A stretch of 64,000 bases of DNA from Branchiostoma belcheri (GCF_001625305.1 NW_017803268.1:1841334-1905333), one strand, 5' to 3'. Shown: positions 36,101 to 42,239, counted from the stretch's first letter. Program-made: numbers and translations. The notes: generated from the letters alone by a model not told the origin.

Positions 36101-38334
36101 GTCCTAGTAACATTTAGCAAAGATATTAACTTTACTATCGATTACCATACGTATTTCAATACCTTAACAAACGGTAAAGTTGTACTGAAAACTTGTACCC
36201 GTTGTTGTTTGAATTGAAAATATTTTTGTTGTCTACTCTCAGAGTATGCATGCTTTAGCAGGCAGATATCTTGACACATACAAATACATGCTGTAGTCAT
36301 CTTAATGGCCGAATGAATATATGAGTGAATGAATGAATGAATTTCAAATAAATGAATGAATGACCGAATGAATGAATGAATGATGAATGAATGGCTCTCC
36401 TAAAGAGGAATGAATGAATGAATGAATGAATGAATGAATGAATGTAAAATGAATGGAGGAATGAATGAGTTATAGATAATAACTTTTTAAAGGATATAAT
36501 AATAGCAAAGTCTATAGCTAGCTACAGTTAAAACTGCTGCAGAATGTGAGACGACAACATGCAATGCGAGAGCAGCAGACGAGCTACTAGTCATTTCCCC
36601 ACACACAAACATTTATGTTCCTGACTATGATGTAATTTATGCCTGACTCATCTTGCTCATTGCAAAAACTACCAGTATCCATGTTATGTGAACTTTGACA
36701 AAACCGCAAGGTGGCGTACGTTTCTTTTGGCCTGCCGGAAGCACCAGTTTGCGTTTCTCGTCAGCCATTTCCACAGCACACCCAAAGTCATTCAGATAGA
36801 CATTCCACTCAGACGACACGAAACCATTTCCCCTTTTTTTTTCTAAAGCCTGGTCAACATTACAGAGACTTCTCAGCGCTTAAGAGCAAATTCTTAAGAT
36901 CTTAGGTAAACAACCCTAAAAGGAAAGGGGGATAAATAAGGAAGACCCTTCTTTGCCGTGACAACCTTAAGTACAAGACTTGGCACTTAAACTTTCAACA
37001 TCCCCAGACTTTTAGCCTTTCTGTTAGGGATTGTTGACGTTTGGTTTGTGTCTGTTAGCGGATGTGCAAAAGAAGTATGTATAGTGGATTCTTGGCACAG
37101 TGAACTGGTGGCAAGTAGAATTTAAAACCCTGATGTACAGCTAGAAAAACTAAGTATACGAGAATATTTCAATGGGCTGTAAGGAACGGGGGCGGGGGCA
37201 TTCACATATTTCAGTTTTGATCACAACTTTATGTGCAACGTTTTCATAGAAAAACAGGCCTCGAAATTAACATTTCTTGCTATTGTCCCAGCACTGTCCC
37301 AAAAATAAATTTCAATTGTCCCGAAGTGAGGATGAAGTTGAACTGTCCCAACCTGGGTTTTTTTTTGGGGGGGGGGGGGTATTGTATGACTTTAACTTCA
37401 AGTCAACTTTACTTTGCTTATGGTCACTCCCAGGCGCACCATAATTGCAGTGTAGATAGTAAATTCGGGGGGACTTTTCCGGATCCAAAAGCTGGGACGT
37501 GATTTTTGCCTGATAATCAAAAGAAGGGCTGACATTCTGATGTTATTTTTCTATTGTCCCAACAATGTCTCAAAGTGTCTTTTTAGTTGTCCCAGCCTGA
37601 ATTTTAGTGGCCAGTGGCCATTTGACCACCTTTACTTTCGAGCCCTGAAAAATGTCTTAAGAACTCTAATACTAAGTTACCAGTCTGCTCAGTTTGGATG
37701 ACATGACATGAAATCTCTATATTTAGTCACATGCGTCCATATGAGAACGACAGTGCATGACCTATGGCCTACTCTGCTTGAATTTAGAATAACCGTTCCA
37801 TTCAAAGCATCCAAGGTCATGAAACAGCCAACCATGGGTAAAAAAATCCCAATGACGACAGCAGGAATGACAAGACAAAACTAGATACAACAAAAACACA
37901 AACTAGACAAAAAACTAAACTAAAACGTGTTTGCTCAGCCCCTGTTTGTTACTGTTTACGAAAGTCTCAACATTGTTTATTTGACGTAAGCGTCGTGGGA
38001 TCATGTGTTAGAATGTAAACAGTGTATCTTCAGGGTATGACAGAATACTGTTGTTGGAATGTGAAGTCTTGTAGTTTACAGACACAAATTTGTAAGAAAA
38101 TCGTTACAGCGTCTTGTTTCGAGGGCCACTGTGTTTCCGACGAGTGGTTTACCGCCACACAGGGACCATTATGCGTTAGTGTAACCCTTCGCTTGCCACA
38201 CAACCGTCTAGTGTTTGTACATGATACACGATCCGGCGACTCACTTTCTTGTTGTCGCCGTTGACGGAGTTGGACGAGGGCTCTGTGGCCGACTGCTGGT
38301 CGCTGCTGCTGCCCCCCTCCCCTGTCTTGGCCAT
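14986..38334 (-). CDS. NEXN: Nexilin-like F-actin-binding protein with expanded repeats (whole coding region)
   Basis: Nexilin binds actin filaments at Z-discs and cell-matrix contacts. Here the minus strand gives an ordered chain of exons with GT/AG borders and matching phase: a Ser-rich start, YVPK motifs (SYVPKF, SYVPKM), about 18 charged units of the form [SD]VKG[RK]FEEM followed by a Glu/Arg-rich helix, a QREID segment, then one I-set Ig domain with DVTWYLNGK and DEGEYMCKAVN. The YVPK starts, PGKLK units, QREID segment and C-terminal Ig match vertebrate nexilin in order. Human nexilin has about 675 residues; this model has about 1,610 (proximal tail) or 1,450 (distal tail), through extra repeat exons. 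Nearly all introns are phase 0. The exon at 32,789 and the choice of tail are the uncertain parts. A caldesmon-like protein was considered, but the Ig domain and YVPK motifs favour nexilin. Confidence 0.88.
15225..15695. repeat. Palindromic satellite of a 20-bp unit
   Basis: Units close to TACGAATTTTACGGAATTCA repeat about nine times in 15,227-15,425. The same unit returns inverted in 15,535-15,690. A short hairpin (CTAATTTGGTGA / TCACCAAATTAG) lies at the centre. The element sits about 60 bases upstream of the distal nexilin acceptor. The open frames through it (T-N-F-T-E-F-I-R repeats) are products of the repeat. Confidence 0.9.
16786..17444 (-). CDS. NEXN: Nexilin-like, alternative last exon A (Q/K/P/S/T-rich tail)
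   Basis: The acceptor CTGTATGTAG precedes GC-AAG, giving a phase-1 entry that completes a Gly codon from the Ig exon. The 218-residue tail starts KGHRAESSYIKQTVQQPP and ends EPRTVR-TAG. It has a Gln/Lys/Pro-rich head, a Thr/Ser/Val middle (KTEKITSTTSTGHFVKKSSS), a short helix-like WELKYGGKPLTAQQLAKQK and a second GGK motif (LYVGGKAA). I know no counterpart in vertebrate nexilin, which ends soon after the Ig domain. A GTAAGA overlaps the last codons, so a splice to a further exon is possible. Confidence 0.75.
17699..17855. mobile_element. GGCCCCATTCCCACT-ended MITE in nexilin intron
   Basis: TTA flanks at 17,696-17,698 and 17,856-17,858. Inverted ends GGCCCCATTCCCACTAG and CTAGTGGGAATGGGGCC. 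The 157-bp body is built of CCGGATCGAACCGGAT-type words. A fragment with similar words lies near 42,180-42,235. Confidence 0.88.
18640..18670 (+). repeat. Degenerate hammerhead-like retroposon motif
   Basis: TTGATGA, then A, a GATGAC/GTCATC stem with loop AGACG, then CAAAACG. The core is mutated, but the stem is perfect. It is the same subfamily as 39,985-40,055; TGTGAATAAAGAAC follows at about 18,829. Confidence 0.5.
18716..18817. mobile_element. Small foldback element (AATCTCCAAGCAGAT ends)
   Basis: AATCTCCAAGCAGAT and ATCTGCTTGGAGATT are perfect inverted ends. The interior has GGCCAATTTGATACTG. The same words occur at 49,830-49,895 and 50,922-51,088. It lies inside a nexilin intron. Confidence 0.7.
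18872..19084. repeat. Long inverted repeat, arms about 97 bp, spacer 19 bp
   Basis: The left arm begins GTTTAAAGTTAAAAC and ends CCAGTGAA; the right arm begins TTCACTGG and ends GTTTTAACTTTAAAC. The arms are nearly perfect. Each holds the CTGAGGA / GACCAG stem / GAAA motif (one mismatch in the right arm). The repeat ends 67 bases after the Ig-exon donor on the transcript. Confidence 0.9.
19151..19371 (-). CDS. NEXN: Nexilin-like, main Ig-domain exon
   Basis: It encodes most of the I-set Ig fold: FEAKVIGRPKPDVTWYLNGK, the acidic PETFPEDEGEYMCKAVN with the second cysteine, and SALLIIE as the last strand. The entry is phase 2 (AG plus G gives Arg) and the exit is phase 1 with donor GTAACG. ETFPEDEGEYMCKAVN closely matches the end of vertebrate nexilin. 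The first Ig cysteine is replaced: the C-strand region has V in FEAKV. Confidence 0.95.
19556..19602. repeat. TTTG microsatellite
   Basis: About eleven TTTG units in a nexilin intron. Confidence 0.95.
19868..20052 (-). CDS. NEXN: Nexilin-like, linker and first strand of Ig domain
   Basis: Acceptor GCCGCAG, donor GTAAGT after phase 2. It encodes a charged helix (EELKREEEAREREYMERY), an acidic linker (DVDDSEEDESLS), then APKFVKNFENMTIYDGDPV, the A and B strands of the Ig domain. The high GC content stands out from the flanking AT-rich introns. Confidence 0.93.
20135..20538. mobile_element. GGCCATGTTGATTTG-ended MITE in nexilin intron
   Basis: TTA flanks at 20,132-20,134 and 20,539-20,541. Ends and interior are almost identical to 9458-9863, including AACTATACCAATGTCGTAGA and CAAACCATATTCTGTGCC. 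Non-coding. Confidence 0.93.
21276..21374 (-). CDS. NEXN: Nexilin-like, QREID helix exon
   Basis: 33 residues in phase 0-0 starting SYEEQERRRRIEEEKRKR and containing LEQREIDEARRKE. QREID is also found just before the Ig domain in vertebrate nexilin. Acceptor TTTGTAG, donor GTGGGT. Confidence 0.92.
21400..21600 (+). repeat. Retroposon-family fragment in nexilin intron
   Basis: CACTCAACCGCGACGGGGG, GGGTCAGTCTACTGAGGAAG and ATGAAAGTTCCTCTGTGTTG match blocks of the element family at 7869-8142, 18,840-19,084 and 30,785. The hammerhead-like stem is partly deleted here. Confidence 0.55.
21912..22043 (-). CDS. NEXN: Nexilin-like, acidic linker exon
   Basis: 44 residues, phase 0-0. A Glu-run (six GAG codons) precedes PKAAETDEDRAARKQRTR and the unit start ALFSRFENLE. 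Acceptor CATCACAG, donor GTTTGT. The ending mirrors ALFEKFQNIDK at 23,284, suggesting duplication of a two-exon module. Confidence 0.9.
22730..22834 (-). CDS. NEXN: Nexilin-like, charged helix exon
   Basis: 35 residues, phase 0-0: VAEEERLRKVEEERARRLEM and so on to RTEKM. Acceptor GTCCTGCAG, donor GTCGGG. A single alpha-helix-like E/R segment that continues the ALFEKFQNIDK unit of the preceding exon. Confidence 0.88.
22900..23115 (+). repeat. Dispersed repeat copy (TGGTGACAGACG family)
   Basis: Same words and orientation as 7146-7400, including TTGCAACATGATGTAACCCA and TTTCCTTCGGTAAACATAA. It lies in a nexilin intron. Non-coding. Confidence 0.7.
23284..23413 (-). CDS. NEXN: Nexilin-like, FAMMQKKKEE unit exon
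   Basis: It enters in phase 2 (A completes AGA, Arg) after TATTTTAG and leaves in phase 0 with donor GTAACT. It encodes FAMMQKKKEEEEEQRKLK, a Lys-rich linker and ALFEKFQNIDK. Joined to the previous exon it restores SVKERFAMMQ, the standard unit start. Confidence 0.9.
23607..23713 (-). CDS. NEXN: Nexilin-like, Ala/Glu/Pro linker exon
   Basis: An Ala run (seven consecutive) is followed by an acidic Gly/Pro linker and RLSVKE plus AG. Acceptor TTGATAG, donor GTTGGT in phase 2. This is one of very few non-phase-0 borders inside the repeat region; it splits the unit motif between VKE and RF. Confidence 0.88.
23967..24380 (-). CDS. NEXN: Nexilin-like, three-unit PGKLK exon
   Basis: 138 residues, phase 0-0, the largest repeat exon. 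It has an acidic leader, then three unit starts: SLGKLKNKFAELQKKK, RPGKLKNKFEELQKKG and RPGKLTISFEQMARQKEEEA. The first two lack the long helix; the third keeps it (REAEEERKRKLEEDRQQLE). PGKLK-type units are also characteristic of vertebrate nexilin. Confidence 0.93.
24888..25088 (-). CDS. NEXN: Nexilin-like, PGKLKADY unit exon
   Basis: 67 residues, phase 0-0, with acceptor TACACACCAG and donor GTTTTA. It contains TPGKLKADYVTLRQRKEVED and a helix ending LEREAERLRE. An upstream in-frame acceptor (CATTACAG near 25,185) would add about 32 residues. I prefer the shorter form because it matches the length of its sister exons. Confidence 0.8.
25484..25696 (-). CDS. NEXN: Nexilin-like, SLRGKFEVM unit exon
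   Basis: 71 residues, phase 0-0. The acidic leader QANEEEAEDKPEVKED is followed by PKRGSLRGKFEVMQRQKEEE and a long E/R/K helix. Acceptor CTCTTCAG, donor GTCGGC after EYE. Confidence 0.88.
26149..26364 (-). CDS. NEXN: Nexilin-like, SVKGRFEEL unit exon
   Basis: 72 residues, phase 0-0: an acidic leader (EEEDELAGSLEDLS), then GSVKGRFEELRKVREEESRR and RLAQERELEKQAQQE. Acceptor CACACTTAG, donor GTGAAT. One of the least diverged units. Confidence 0.9.
26818..27018 (-). CDS. NEXN: Nexilin-like, divergent SVKDRLHQI unit exon
   Basis: 67 residues, phase 0-0. The leader DDNDDSPSEGSPSLD is followed by SVKDRLHQIKNSTAETQRKA and LSRLEFDKMMQEREKER. The unit start has lost F-E-E (now L-H-Q), while the helix closely resembles the exon at 28,524. 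It has the same length as 27,552-27,752, consistent with tandem exon duplication. Acceptor CATTCACCAG, donor GTTTTC. Confidence 0.85.
27552..27752 (-). CDS. NEXN: Nexilin-like, DVKNRFEEM unit exon
   Basis: 67 residues, phase 0-0. DKEEENEVNDTNET leads into LDVKNRFEEMRKKREEAERR and KTQEIRLGRLELDKIAQERE. The KTQEIR..R.E.DK pattern is shared with 28,524. Acceptor ATGCGCAG, donor GTGCCT. Confidence 0.9.
28174..28401 (-). CDS. NEXN: Nexilin-like, degenerate unit exon (Ser/Asp-rich)
   Basis: 76 residues, phase 0-0. A long Ser/Asp/Thr leader (DGDSASVTSSLTSSFISD) precedes GSMKSRFEALTASAKDKPRT. The helix that normally follows is replaced by Arg/Lys/Thr-rich sequence ending DTFIRDTGK. Acceptor AATATTGCAG, donor GTGGCT. 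It is the only unit that should not form the charged helix. Confidence 0.8.
28524..28766 (-). CDS. NEXN: Nexilin-like, DVKGRFENL unit exon
   Basis: 81 residues, phase 0-0. A His/Gln leader (NGHSHHQQEEDE) is followed by RGDVKGRFENLRKRREEEAR and RKTQEIRISRIEFDKMMQQR. Acceptor TCCTACAG, donor GTGATA. An alternative acceptor after CATCAGCAG would shorten the leader. Confidence 0.9.
28925..29137 (-). CDS. NEXN: Nexilin-like, SVKGRYEEM unit exon
   Basis: 71 residues, phase 0-0: an acidic leader, then IGSVKGRYEEMQKARDEEHR and LQMEKQAIENQSETVNVDQ. Acceptor TTGCTTCAG, donor GTTAAC. Confidence 0.92.
29363..29581 (-). CDS. NEXN: Nexilin-like, GVKGKFEAM unit exon
   Basis: 73 residues, phase 0-0. ESDGDASSSARFQPTVTD is followed by GGVKGKFEAMRKAKEEERLR and a helix ending AAFSKAE. 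Acceptor GCCATGTAG, donor GTTAGC. Confidence 0.92.
30812..31168. repeat. Long inverted repeat, arms about 143 bp, spacer about 72 bp
   Basis: The left arm (30,812-30,954) begins ATCATAGTAAAAACG and ends GGTTTACAAACAC; the right arm (31,027-31,168) is its near-perfect reverse complement, starting GTGTTTGTAAACC. Each arm carries TCTCGCGAGA, the CTGATGA / GGCGAC stem / GAAA motif, AATAAAG and TGTGTTGGA. It lies in a nexilin intron between 29,581 and 31,323. Confidence 0.95.
31323..31457 (-). CDS. NEXN: Nexilin-like, GKFEEI unit exon
   Basis: 45 residues, phase 0-0: GKFEEIQKQKEEEARMRAEE and so on to AARKAEEQE. The acceptor is TTCGACCTCAAG, so the motif S-I-K | G-K-F-E-E is split by the intron, which happens nowhere else in the unit series except 23,413/23,607. 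The bases just upstream of the acceptor still read F-D-L-K in frame. Confidence 0.85.
31470..31740 (-). mobile_element. Retroposon 3' end in nexilin intron
   Basis: On the minus strand the stretch ends AAATAAACAAATAAACAAAT after a body with GGGAGGGCAACTTGTAAATG and TTTGCCCTCCCTTTCACTTT. The tail stops about 20-25 bases before the splice acceptor at 31,458. LINE-type 3' end; family not assigned. Confidence 0.5.
32020..32118 (-). CDS. NEXN: Nexilin-like, Pro/Thr linker exon
   Basis: 33 residues, phase 0-0: EMFEKMETPTGVPSAAPPVT then DLPAGERRSIK. Acceptor TTCCCACAG, donor GTAGCG. It supplies the SIK half of the unit completed by 31,323-31,457. Confidence 0.85.
32160..32400 (-). repeat. Dispersed repeat copy (TGGTGACAGACG family)
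   Basis: Inverted relative to 7146 and 22,900: TTACCGAAGGAAAACATATT, GTTGGGTTACATAATGTTGC, CATATGCGAATGTAAACAT and GCATTTGCTTTGCAAATG. In a nexilin intron. Confidence 0.7.
32789..32818 (-). CDS. NEXN: Tentative 30-bp nexilin microexon
   Basis: Acceptor CTTTTTCAG, ten codons reading SDSSDAARDG, donor GTGGGT, all in phase 0. An alternative donor four bases further on (GTGAGA) would shift the phase and break the frame. The neighbours join in frame with or without it, so it may be a skipped microexon or not an exon at all. Confidence 0.45.
33341..33451 (-). CDS. NEXN: Nexilin-like, charged helix exon
   Basis: 37 residues, phase 0-0: EEEERRRAEEERKRRIEMDR and QIQQQEQESMISKQMEE. Acceptor AACTCGCAG, donor GTACTT. 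It completes the helix of the SVRGKFEEMQKQK unit upstream and closely resembles the vertebrate nexilin stretch E-E-E-R-K-R-R-I-E. Confidence 0.92.
33492..33716. repeat. Degenerate inverted-repeat retroposon copy
   Basis: The outer ends ATAGTAAAATGTTGAA and TTCAACATTTTACTAT are mirrored. Inside are a decayed copy of the CTGATAA / GGCGGC stem / GAAA motif and TCTCGCGAGA (33,604-33,613). Same family as 30,812-31,168, with the right arm mostly lost. Confidence 0.6.
34128..34247 (-). CDS. NEXN: Nexilin-like, YVPKMRGSVRGKFEEM exon
   Basis: 40 residues, phase 0-0: ELMDSDEEEEEKKPKE then SYVPKMRGSVRGKFEEMQKQ. Acceptor TTCTTTAG, donor GTTCAA. An acidic stretch followed by AYVPKLTGTVKGRF-like sequence occurs at the same place in vertebrate nexilin, the strongest single match outside the Ig domain. 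Confidence 0.93.
34517..34826. mobile_element. MITE with inverted termini of about 55 bp
   Basis: ATTCACCAATTTCACACTTC and GAAGTGTGAAATTGGTGAAT are outermost; the mirror continues through CTAGTAAAGATCACGG and ATATGACGTAAG. The interior is about 200 bp and non-coding. It sits in a nexilin intron. No clear short target duplication. Confidence 0.85.
35053..35235 (-). CDS. NEXN: Nexilin-like, YVPKFANVNVKERFEQM exon
   Basis: 61 residues, phase 0-0: ESETSASYVPKFANVNVKER, FEQMRVRKEEKEAKKFEEVR and a basic helix ending LRKQFLK. Acceptor CCTTGCAG, donor GTCTTT. It corresponds to the first unit of vertebrate nexilin (YVPKLGKGDVKDKFEAM). Confidence 0.93.
35591..35945. mobile_element. GGCCACACCAATTTAATTTG-ended MITE
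   Basis: TAA flanks at 35,588-35,590 and 35,946-35,948. Ends GGCCACACCAATTTAATTTG and CAAATTAAATTGGTGTTGCC. GGTTCTTGGATTCGCC is partly mirrored as GAGAACCAAC. Non-coding; nexilin intron. Confidence 0.85.
36029..36103 (-). CDS. NEXN: Nexilin-like, basic N-terminal exon
   Basis: 25 residues, phase 0-0: DPIVPGLTKVQLPRSAAKVV then HQPKK. Acceptor GTTACTAG, donor GTAACG. No recognisable motif; it is placed in the gene by phase, order and the absence of a competing model. Confidence 0.78.
36308..36452. repeat. GAAT microsatellite
   Basis: Interrupted runs of GAAT/AATG tetranucleotides in a nexilin intron. Confidence 0.95.
38245..38334 (-). CDS. NEXN: Nexilin-like, first coding exon
   Basis: Thirty residues from ATG at 38,334: MAKTGEGGSSSDQQSATEPS then SNSVNGDNKK. 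The donor GTGAGT follows in phase 0. The acceptor CCAACAG lies 24 bases before the ATG, so the 5' UTR is spliced. The start is preceded by AAAAACC (purine at -3 is absent but C-C precede ATG-G). GC-rich and Ser/Gly-rich; no match to vertebrate N-termini was expected or seen. Confidence 0.78.
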
Positions 38335-38361
38335 GGTTTTTGTTTTACTGGGCTGCACCTG

Positions 38362-39420
38362 TTGGAAATATAATAACAAACAACTCGTGAAGTGCCATTC
38401 TCACAGAACACGGACGCCATTTTGATGATGACGGAGCGCCTCCCTGTTCATGAACTATCATTTCTGCTACAATTTTAGATTTGACAATTCGGCCACTAAT
38501 TTTATGCTAGAAAAATATAATATCAACAAAAATAGATACAGGATAGTGTAATGATTTTGGTATTTTAACGCGTTCTACAGTGCCACAAGTAACTCAGCGC
38601 AAGTTCCCACTTACATTTACACCTGCACACCAGGCAATTGTTCGCACAAATCAATCGGAGCGGGCCTTTGTAAGACAAGCAATACAAGTACAATAGAGAT
38701 GTCAGACCGGTGCATAGGTACACGCGGGATTTGGGCCCAGCGGATAACATTACATACCGGTGCTCTGACCAGTACATAGTGGTACAGCTCTATCAACATT
38801 ACCTTCCTACGAAAACATGTTCTCAGCGTTAAGCCATGCACAGGCCTGCAAACTCATGAATGAAAAAAAAAACACCAAACACACAAGAATAACCAAAACA
38901 GTTCAAAAAGCATACACGGGAGCTAATATACATACGTTATAATACGGTGGTAGTTCGACTCCACTCTGTCGAATGACGATTTCGTCCACTGTTTTAAAAG
39001 CTACTTAATCATTGATAATGCTGCACCCAAACAAACCAAGCCCTACGAGTCACGGGGATATAAACAGTAAAACAGGATGGTGAGATATAACGTTACTAAG
39101 TTGTCAGCGCAAATGTTTGAAAGATTATGACGTTCGGTCAAAAAACGGAGCATACACTAATTCTGGTACTCACCATGCCTCTCACTAGTCATTGTGTACC
39201 AAGTGCATACCAAGTACGGAGGGGTGACTCATTTCTACTTTAAGGGGGGTGTATGATTCATGCTCAAATTTAGGGATGGTCCATGTCTAAAATAGGCAAT
39301 ATCGTTTTTCTTGAAAACCTGATAATACCTTTGTGGTAGGGCTATCCAAGGTCAATTGGGAACGACTGTAGTTTAGACGCCCCCCTCCCCCCTAAGAATT
39401 ACTCCCCCTCCCCCAGAAAG
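38362..39420. other. Upstream nexilin intron or 5' flank
   Basis: No gene is recognised. A minus-strand sequence GAGAGGCATG followed by donor-like GTGAGTACC (at about 39,177) could be the end of a 5' untranslated exon. GCCATTTTG occurs at about 38,415. Confidence 0.3.
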
Positions 39421-39507
39421 CCAAGTGGTAAGGTCAAGGGTCAAAGAGGGGGTCGGGACTCTACATATCAGTCCTATGGAGTCATGGGATAATATTTCAA
39501 AACCAGT

Positions 39508-39660
39508 AACTCCGTCAAAGCCCTGCGACCCACACCGTACCACTACACGAGCTCACAACAAAGCGGGCGGCAAATATCTACAGAAACTGACCCTCACCGG
39601 CCTGAAAAGAGAGCTGGCCGTACGCAAACAGAGACGGGAATTCTTGCAGCGATTGGGTTG
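39508..39660 (+). other. Orphan coding-like segment
   Basis: An open frame with codon-like composition reads TPSKPCDPHRTTTRAHNK and KYLQKLTLTGLKRELAVRKQ, with many CpGs and an amphipathic helix-like end (RREFLQRLG). A CAAAACCAG acceptor-like site precedes it; no convincing donor follows. I do not recognise a family. It could be an exon of an unmodelled gene or a decayed copy. Confidence 0.28.
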
Positions 39661-39984
39661 TATATTCAAGTGTTCTGGGAGACTAGGGGAGCCGGGTTGT
39701 GTGCATTCCGACAGCGTCTCGTTTCAGAGGCTACGTTCCAAATATGTAGGGAGGGCTGTGGGAGAGGGGAGGGCTATATTTGGGGCTACATGCGCGCCCG
39801 AACGCGTCAAGAGGGTGCTTCAGAGTTCGTCACTGAAAGGGTGCGGAGAGACGTGGGGATTTAGCTGTAGCCTCCAAAACAGATTTAGGCCAAAGGGGCG
39901 TTTTGATGTTGGTGTGTTACGTGTTGAATGAAGTAAAAAATATTTATTAACAACAATTTGCACAGTAAACCAGTCATATCAGCC

Positions 39985-40055
39985 CTGATGAAGATGACAG
40001 ACGGTCGTCGAAACGTTGATCGGCCTGTGAATGTTTGTGAATAAAAGAACTTTAC
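39985..40055 (+). mobile_element. Hammerhead-like retroposon 3' end
   Basis: CTGATGA, A, a GATGAC/GTCGTC stem (one G-U) with loop AGACG, GAAAC, then TGTGAATAAAAGAAC. Only the 3' part of the element is recognisable. Same subfamily as 18,640. Confidence 0.55.
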
Positions 40056-40615
40056 TATTGAATCAGTCACTAACCTGAAGAAATAATGTACGGGTGTTTT
40101 ATGTGTTGTTTTCCGACTGTCATGAGTTTACGTAAGCTGGGTGTGTAAAATTGGCACGACAGGTATCACAGAGGCACAGAGATAAAGTACGTTTCTCTGG
40201 GTGAATTATGTACAGGGCGGGGTTGCGGAGGAGGGGGAGGGCATGATATATTTTAATAGGATCACGGACTAATTTTAGCACCTTCGGTATATCTTGGGTG
40301 CCGGAACTGCCATGGCCAAGTGACATGGTTTTGCAGCAAAAAAAAATTTAAATTGAGCACAGCAATTATAGCAACATCTCTGATCAATGTTATCAACGTG
40401 CGCAATACATACAATACACTTGCTATATTTCTCACAGATGTTAAAGTTTTGTCAAGGACAATATAATCAAGTAAAAATCCCGCGTTTCTTTAACTATTTC
40501 CTTTCCCTGTGCCTCGCATTTTAAGGACTTCCTAGAACCGTAGTAGCCTAATTCAGGGAAAAGATAAGTAGTTAGAGTATGCAAACACTACAACTGCAAG
40601 GACACTGCAACTCAC

Positions 40616-40678
40616 CATGAGCAAAGATGGGCCGGGAATCCCGGGATGACTCTGTAGTCTGCAATGTTATTGGAGGTC
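40616..40678 (-). other. Orphan 63-bp exon candidate
   Basis: A textbook acceptor (TTTTCTATTTTTGACAG) and donor (ATG followed by GTGAGT) bracket 63 bases. Two frames are open (one reads TSNNIADYRVIPGFPAHLC, one PPITLQTTESSRDSRP). It lies 2.3 kb upstream of the first nexilin coding exon on the same strand, so it may be a 5' untranslated nexilin exon or belong to another gene. Confidence 0.4.
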
Positions 40679-40819
40679 CTGTCAAAAATAGAAAATATCG
40701 TCACTGTTACTGTGTACCATTAAATAACAATACTCATTACCTTCAACAAACAATTAAAAGTGCAATAATCTAGTGCAATATTTGATGCTTATGCTTAAGT
40801 TATGTACATGTTAAAATTA

Positions 40820-40925
40820 TATTCTACCTGTGTATCCCATTGTAAAAGCTGCCCAATTCAGCCTGCGGGCTGCAATTAGCAACTTATATGTATGTTGTAT
40901 GTATGTTTCTTTCGAAATAAACCAG
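40820..40925 (+). mobile_element. LINE-like 3' tail
   Basis: AATTCAGCCTGCGGGCTGCAA, a TGTATGTTG-rich stretch, then GAAATAAACC. Resembles the 3' untranslated end of a non-LTR element. No reverse transcriptase is attached. Confidence 0.35.
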
Positions 40926-41446
40926 TCTATATAACAAGAAGGTTATGTTTTTGGTTTTGCTATGGTGAAGTAGCAGTGGTCTGGGTCTGTATGACAGCAT
41001 AACTTAATGGATCCTGATGATACTTGGTAGGAGTGTAGTGGTTGGGGAAACAAAGGTCAAGTTCGGACATGGTTCACCTAGCGTTTTCCTGCGGTACTGC
41101 AGCAGACTGTGTATGTTTGTGTGTTTGTATGTGTACAACATAACTCGAGAAACTGTGGATGGTTGTGCATGATATTTTTCATATTTTTGTATTTGTTGTG
41201 AACTTCATATGACATTAATTTCGAGCATAAAGCAATAAATCTTTGCAAAAGGAGGTTAACAGTAGGATATAGGAAAGAGCAACTGGGCCCATTTTGAAGT
41301 ACGAATATCAAACTGTGACAACTCAACTTACACCCCTTTCCCTACTGATTCACCTTGACTTGTGCATAACTAGGGAAGGTTTGAATGTGTGTTTGGCTGG
41401 TCGCCACTGTGTGCTGTACGGCATGTGGCCGGGCATGTAGGAGGGG

Positions 41447-41985
41447 GGAACTCTTTAGTAAACGGATTTTCTTCAATTATCCTCAACAGGCGTATCCTCC
41501 CCCAAGTGTCTCTTGTGATCACTCAGTATATCTTAAGACATCAGGCGGTATCTTCTTAGAGGTGCTAGGATCTGTCTTTAGGGAACTCTTTAGTCAATGG
41601 ATTTTCTTCAATTATCCTCAACAGGCGTATCCTCCTACAAATGTCTCTTGTGATCACTCAGTATATCTTAAGACATCAGTCGGTATCTTCTTAGAGGTAA
41701 TAGGATCTGTCTTTAGGGAACTCTTTAGTCAACGGATTTTCTTCAATTATCCTCAACAGGAGTATCCTCCTCCAAATGTCTTTTGTGATCACTCAGTGTA
41801 TCTTAAGACATCAAGCGGTATCTTCTTAGAGGTGCTAGGGTCTGTCTTTAGGGAACTCTTTAGTCAATGGATTTTCTTCAATTATCCTCAACAGGCGCAT
41901 CCTCCTCCAAATGTCTCTTGTGATCACTCAGTATATCTTAAGACATCAAGCGGTATCTTCTGAAAGGTACTAGGGTCTGTCTCAG
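41447..41985 (+). repeat. Four tandem units of 135 bp
   Basis: GGGAACTCTTTAGT starts units at about 41,447, 41,581, 41,716 and 41,851. As 135 is divisible by three, one plus-strand frame stays open for 192 residues with a 45-residue repeat (FFNYPQQAYPP, CDHSVYLKTS). Substitutions between units do not favour third positions. No start, splice sites or family supports a gene. Confidence 0.92.
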
Positions 41986-42239
41986 GAGGAGCATTCCTTC
42001 TAAGATCAGATCCCTGTTAGGTAATACTAGAAGTCTTAAGGGGCTCAGGGATGGAGATAGAGCAAAAGACGTTTTGTACACCATTCGCTTATTCAATAGG
42101 TATATGATATCAGCATCACTTAAGCGACCGACCCAGTAAGGCCTTTTTATTTCCCAAGTGCACTAGTAGGATATTAAAAATTGACCGGATCGAACCGGAT
42201 CAAAGCTAATCTATTCGGCTCGATTTGGACAGTTCTATT

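Noticed and set aside
36301-36480. Regulatory array
   Set aside because: Simple GAAT microsatellite.
39425-39931. The full 168-residue plus-strand frame as one gene
   Set aside because: Only the middle (39,508-39,660) looks coding; the ends are low-quality Gly/Arg-rich frame without a start or stop context. The middle part is kept as an orphan segment.
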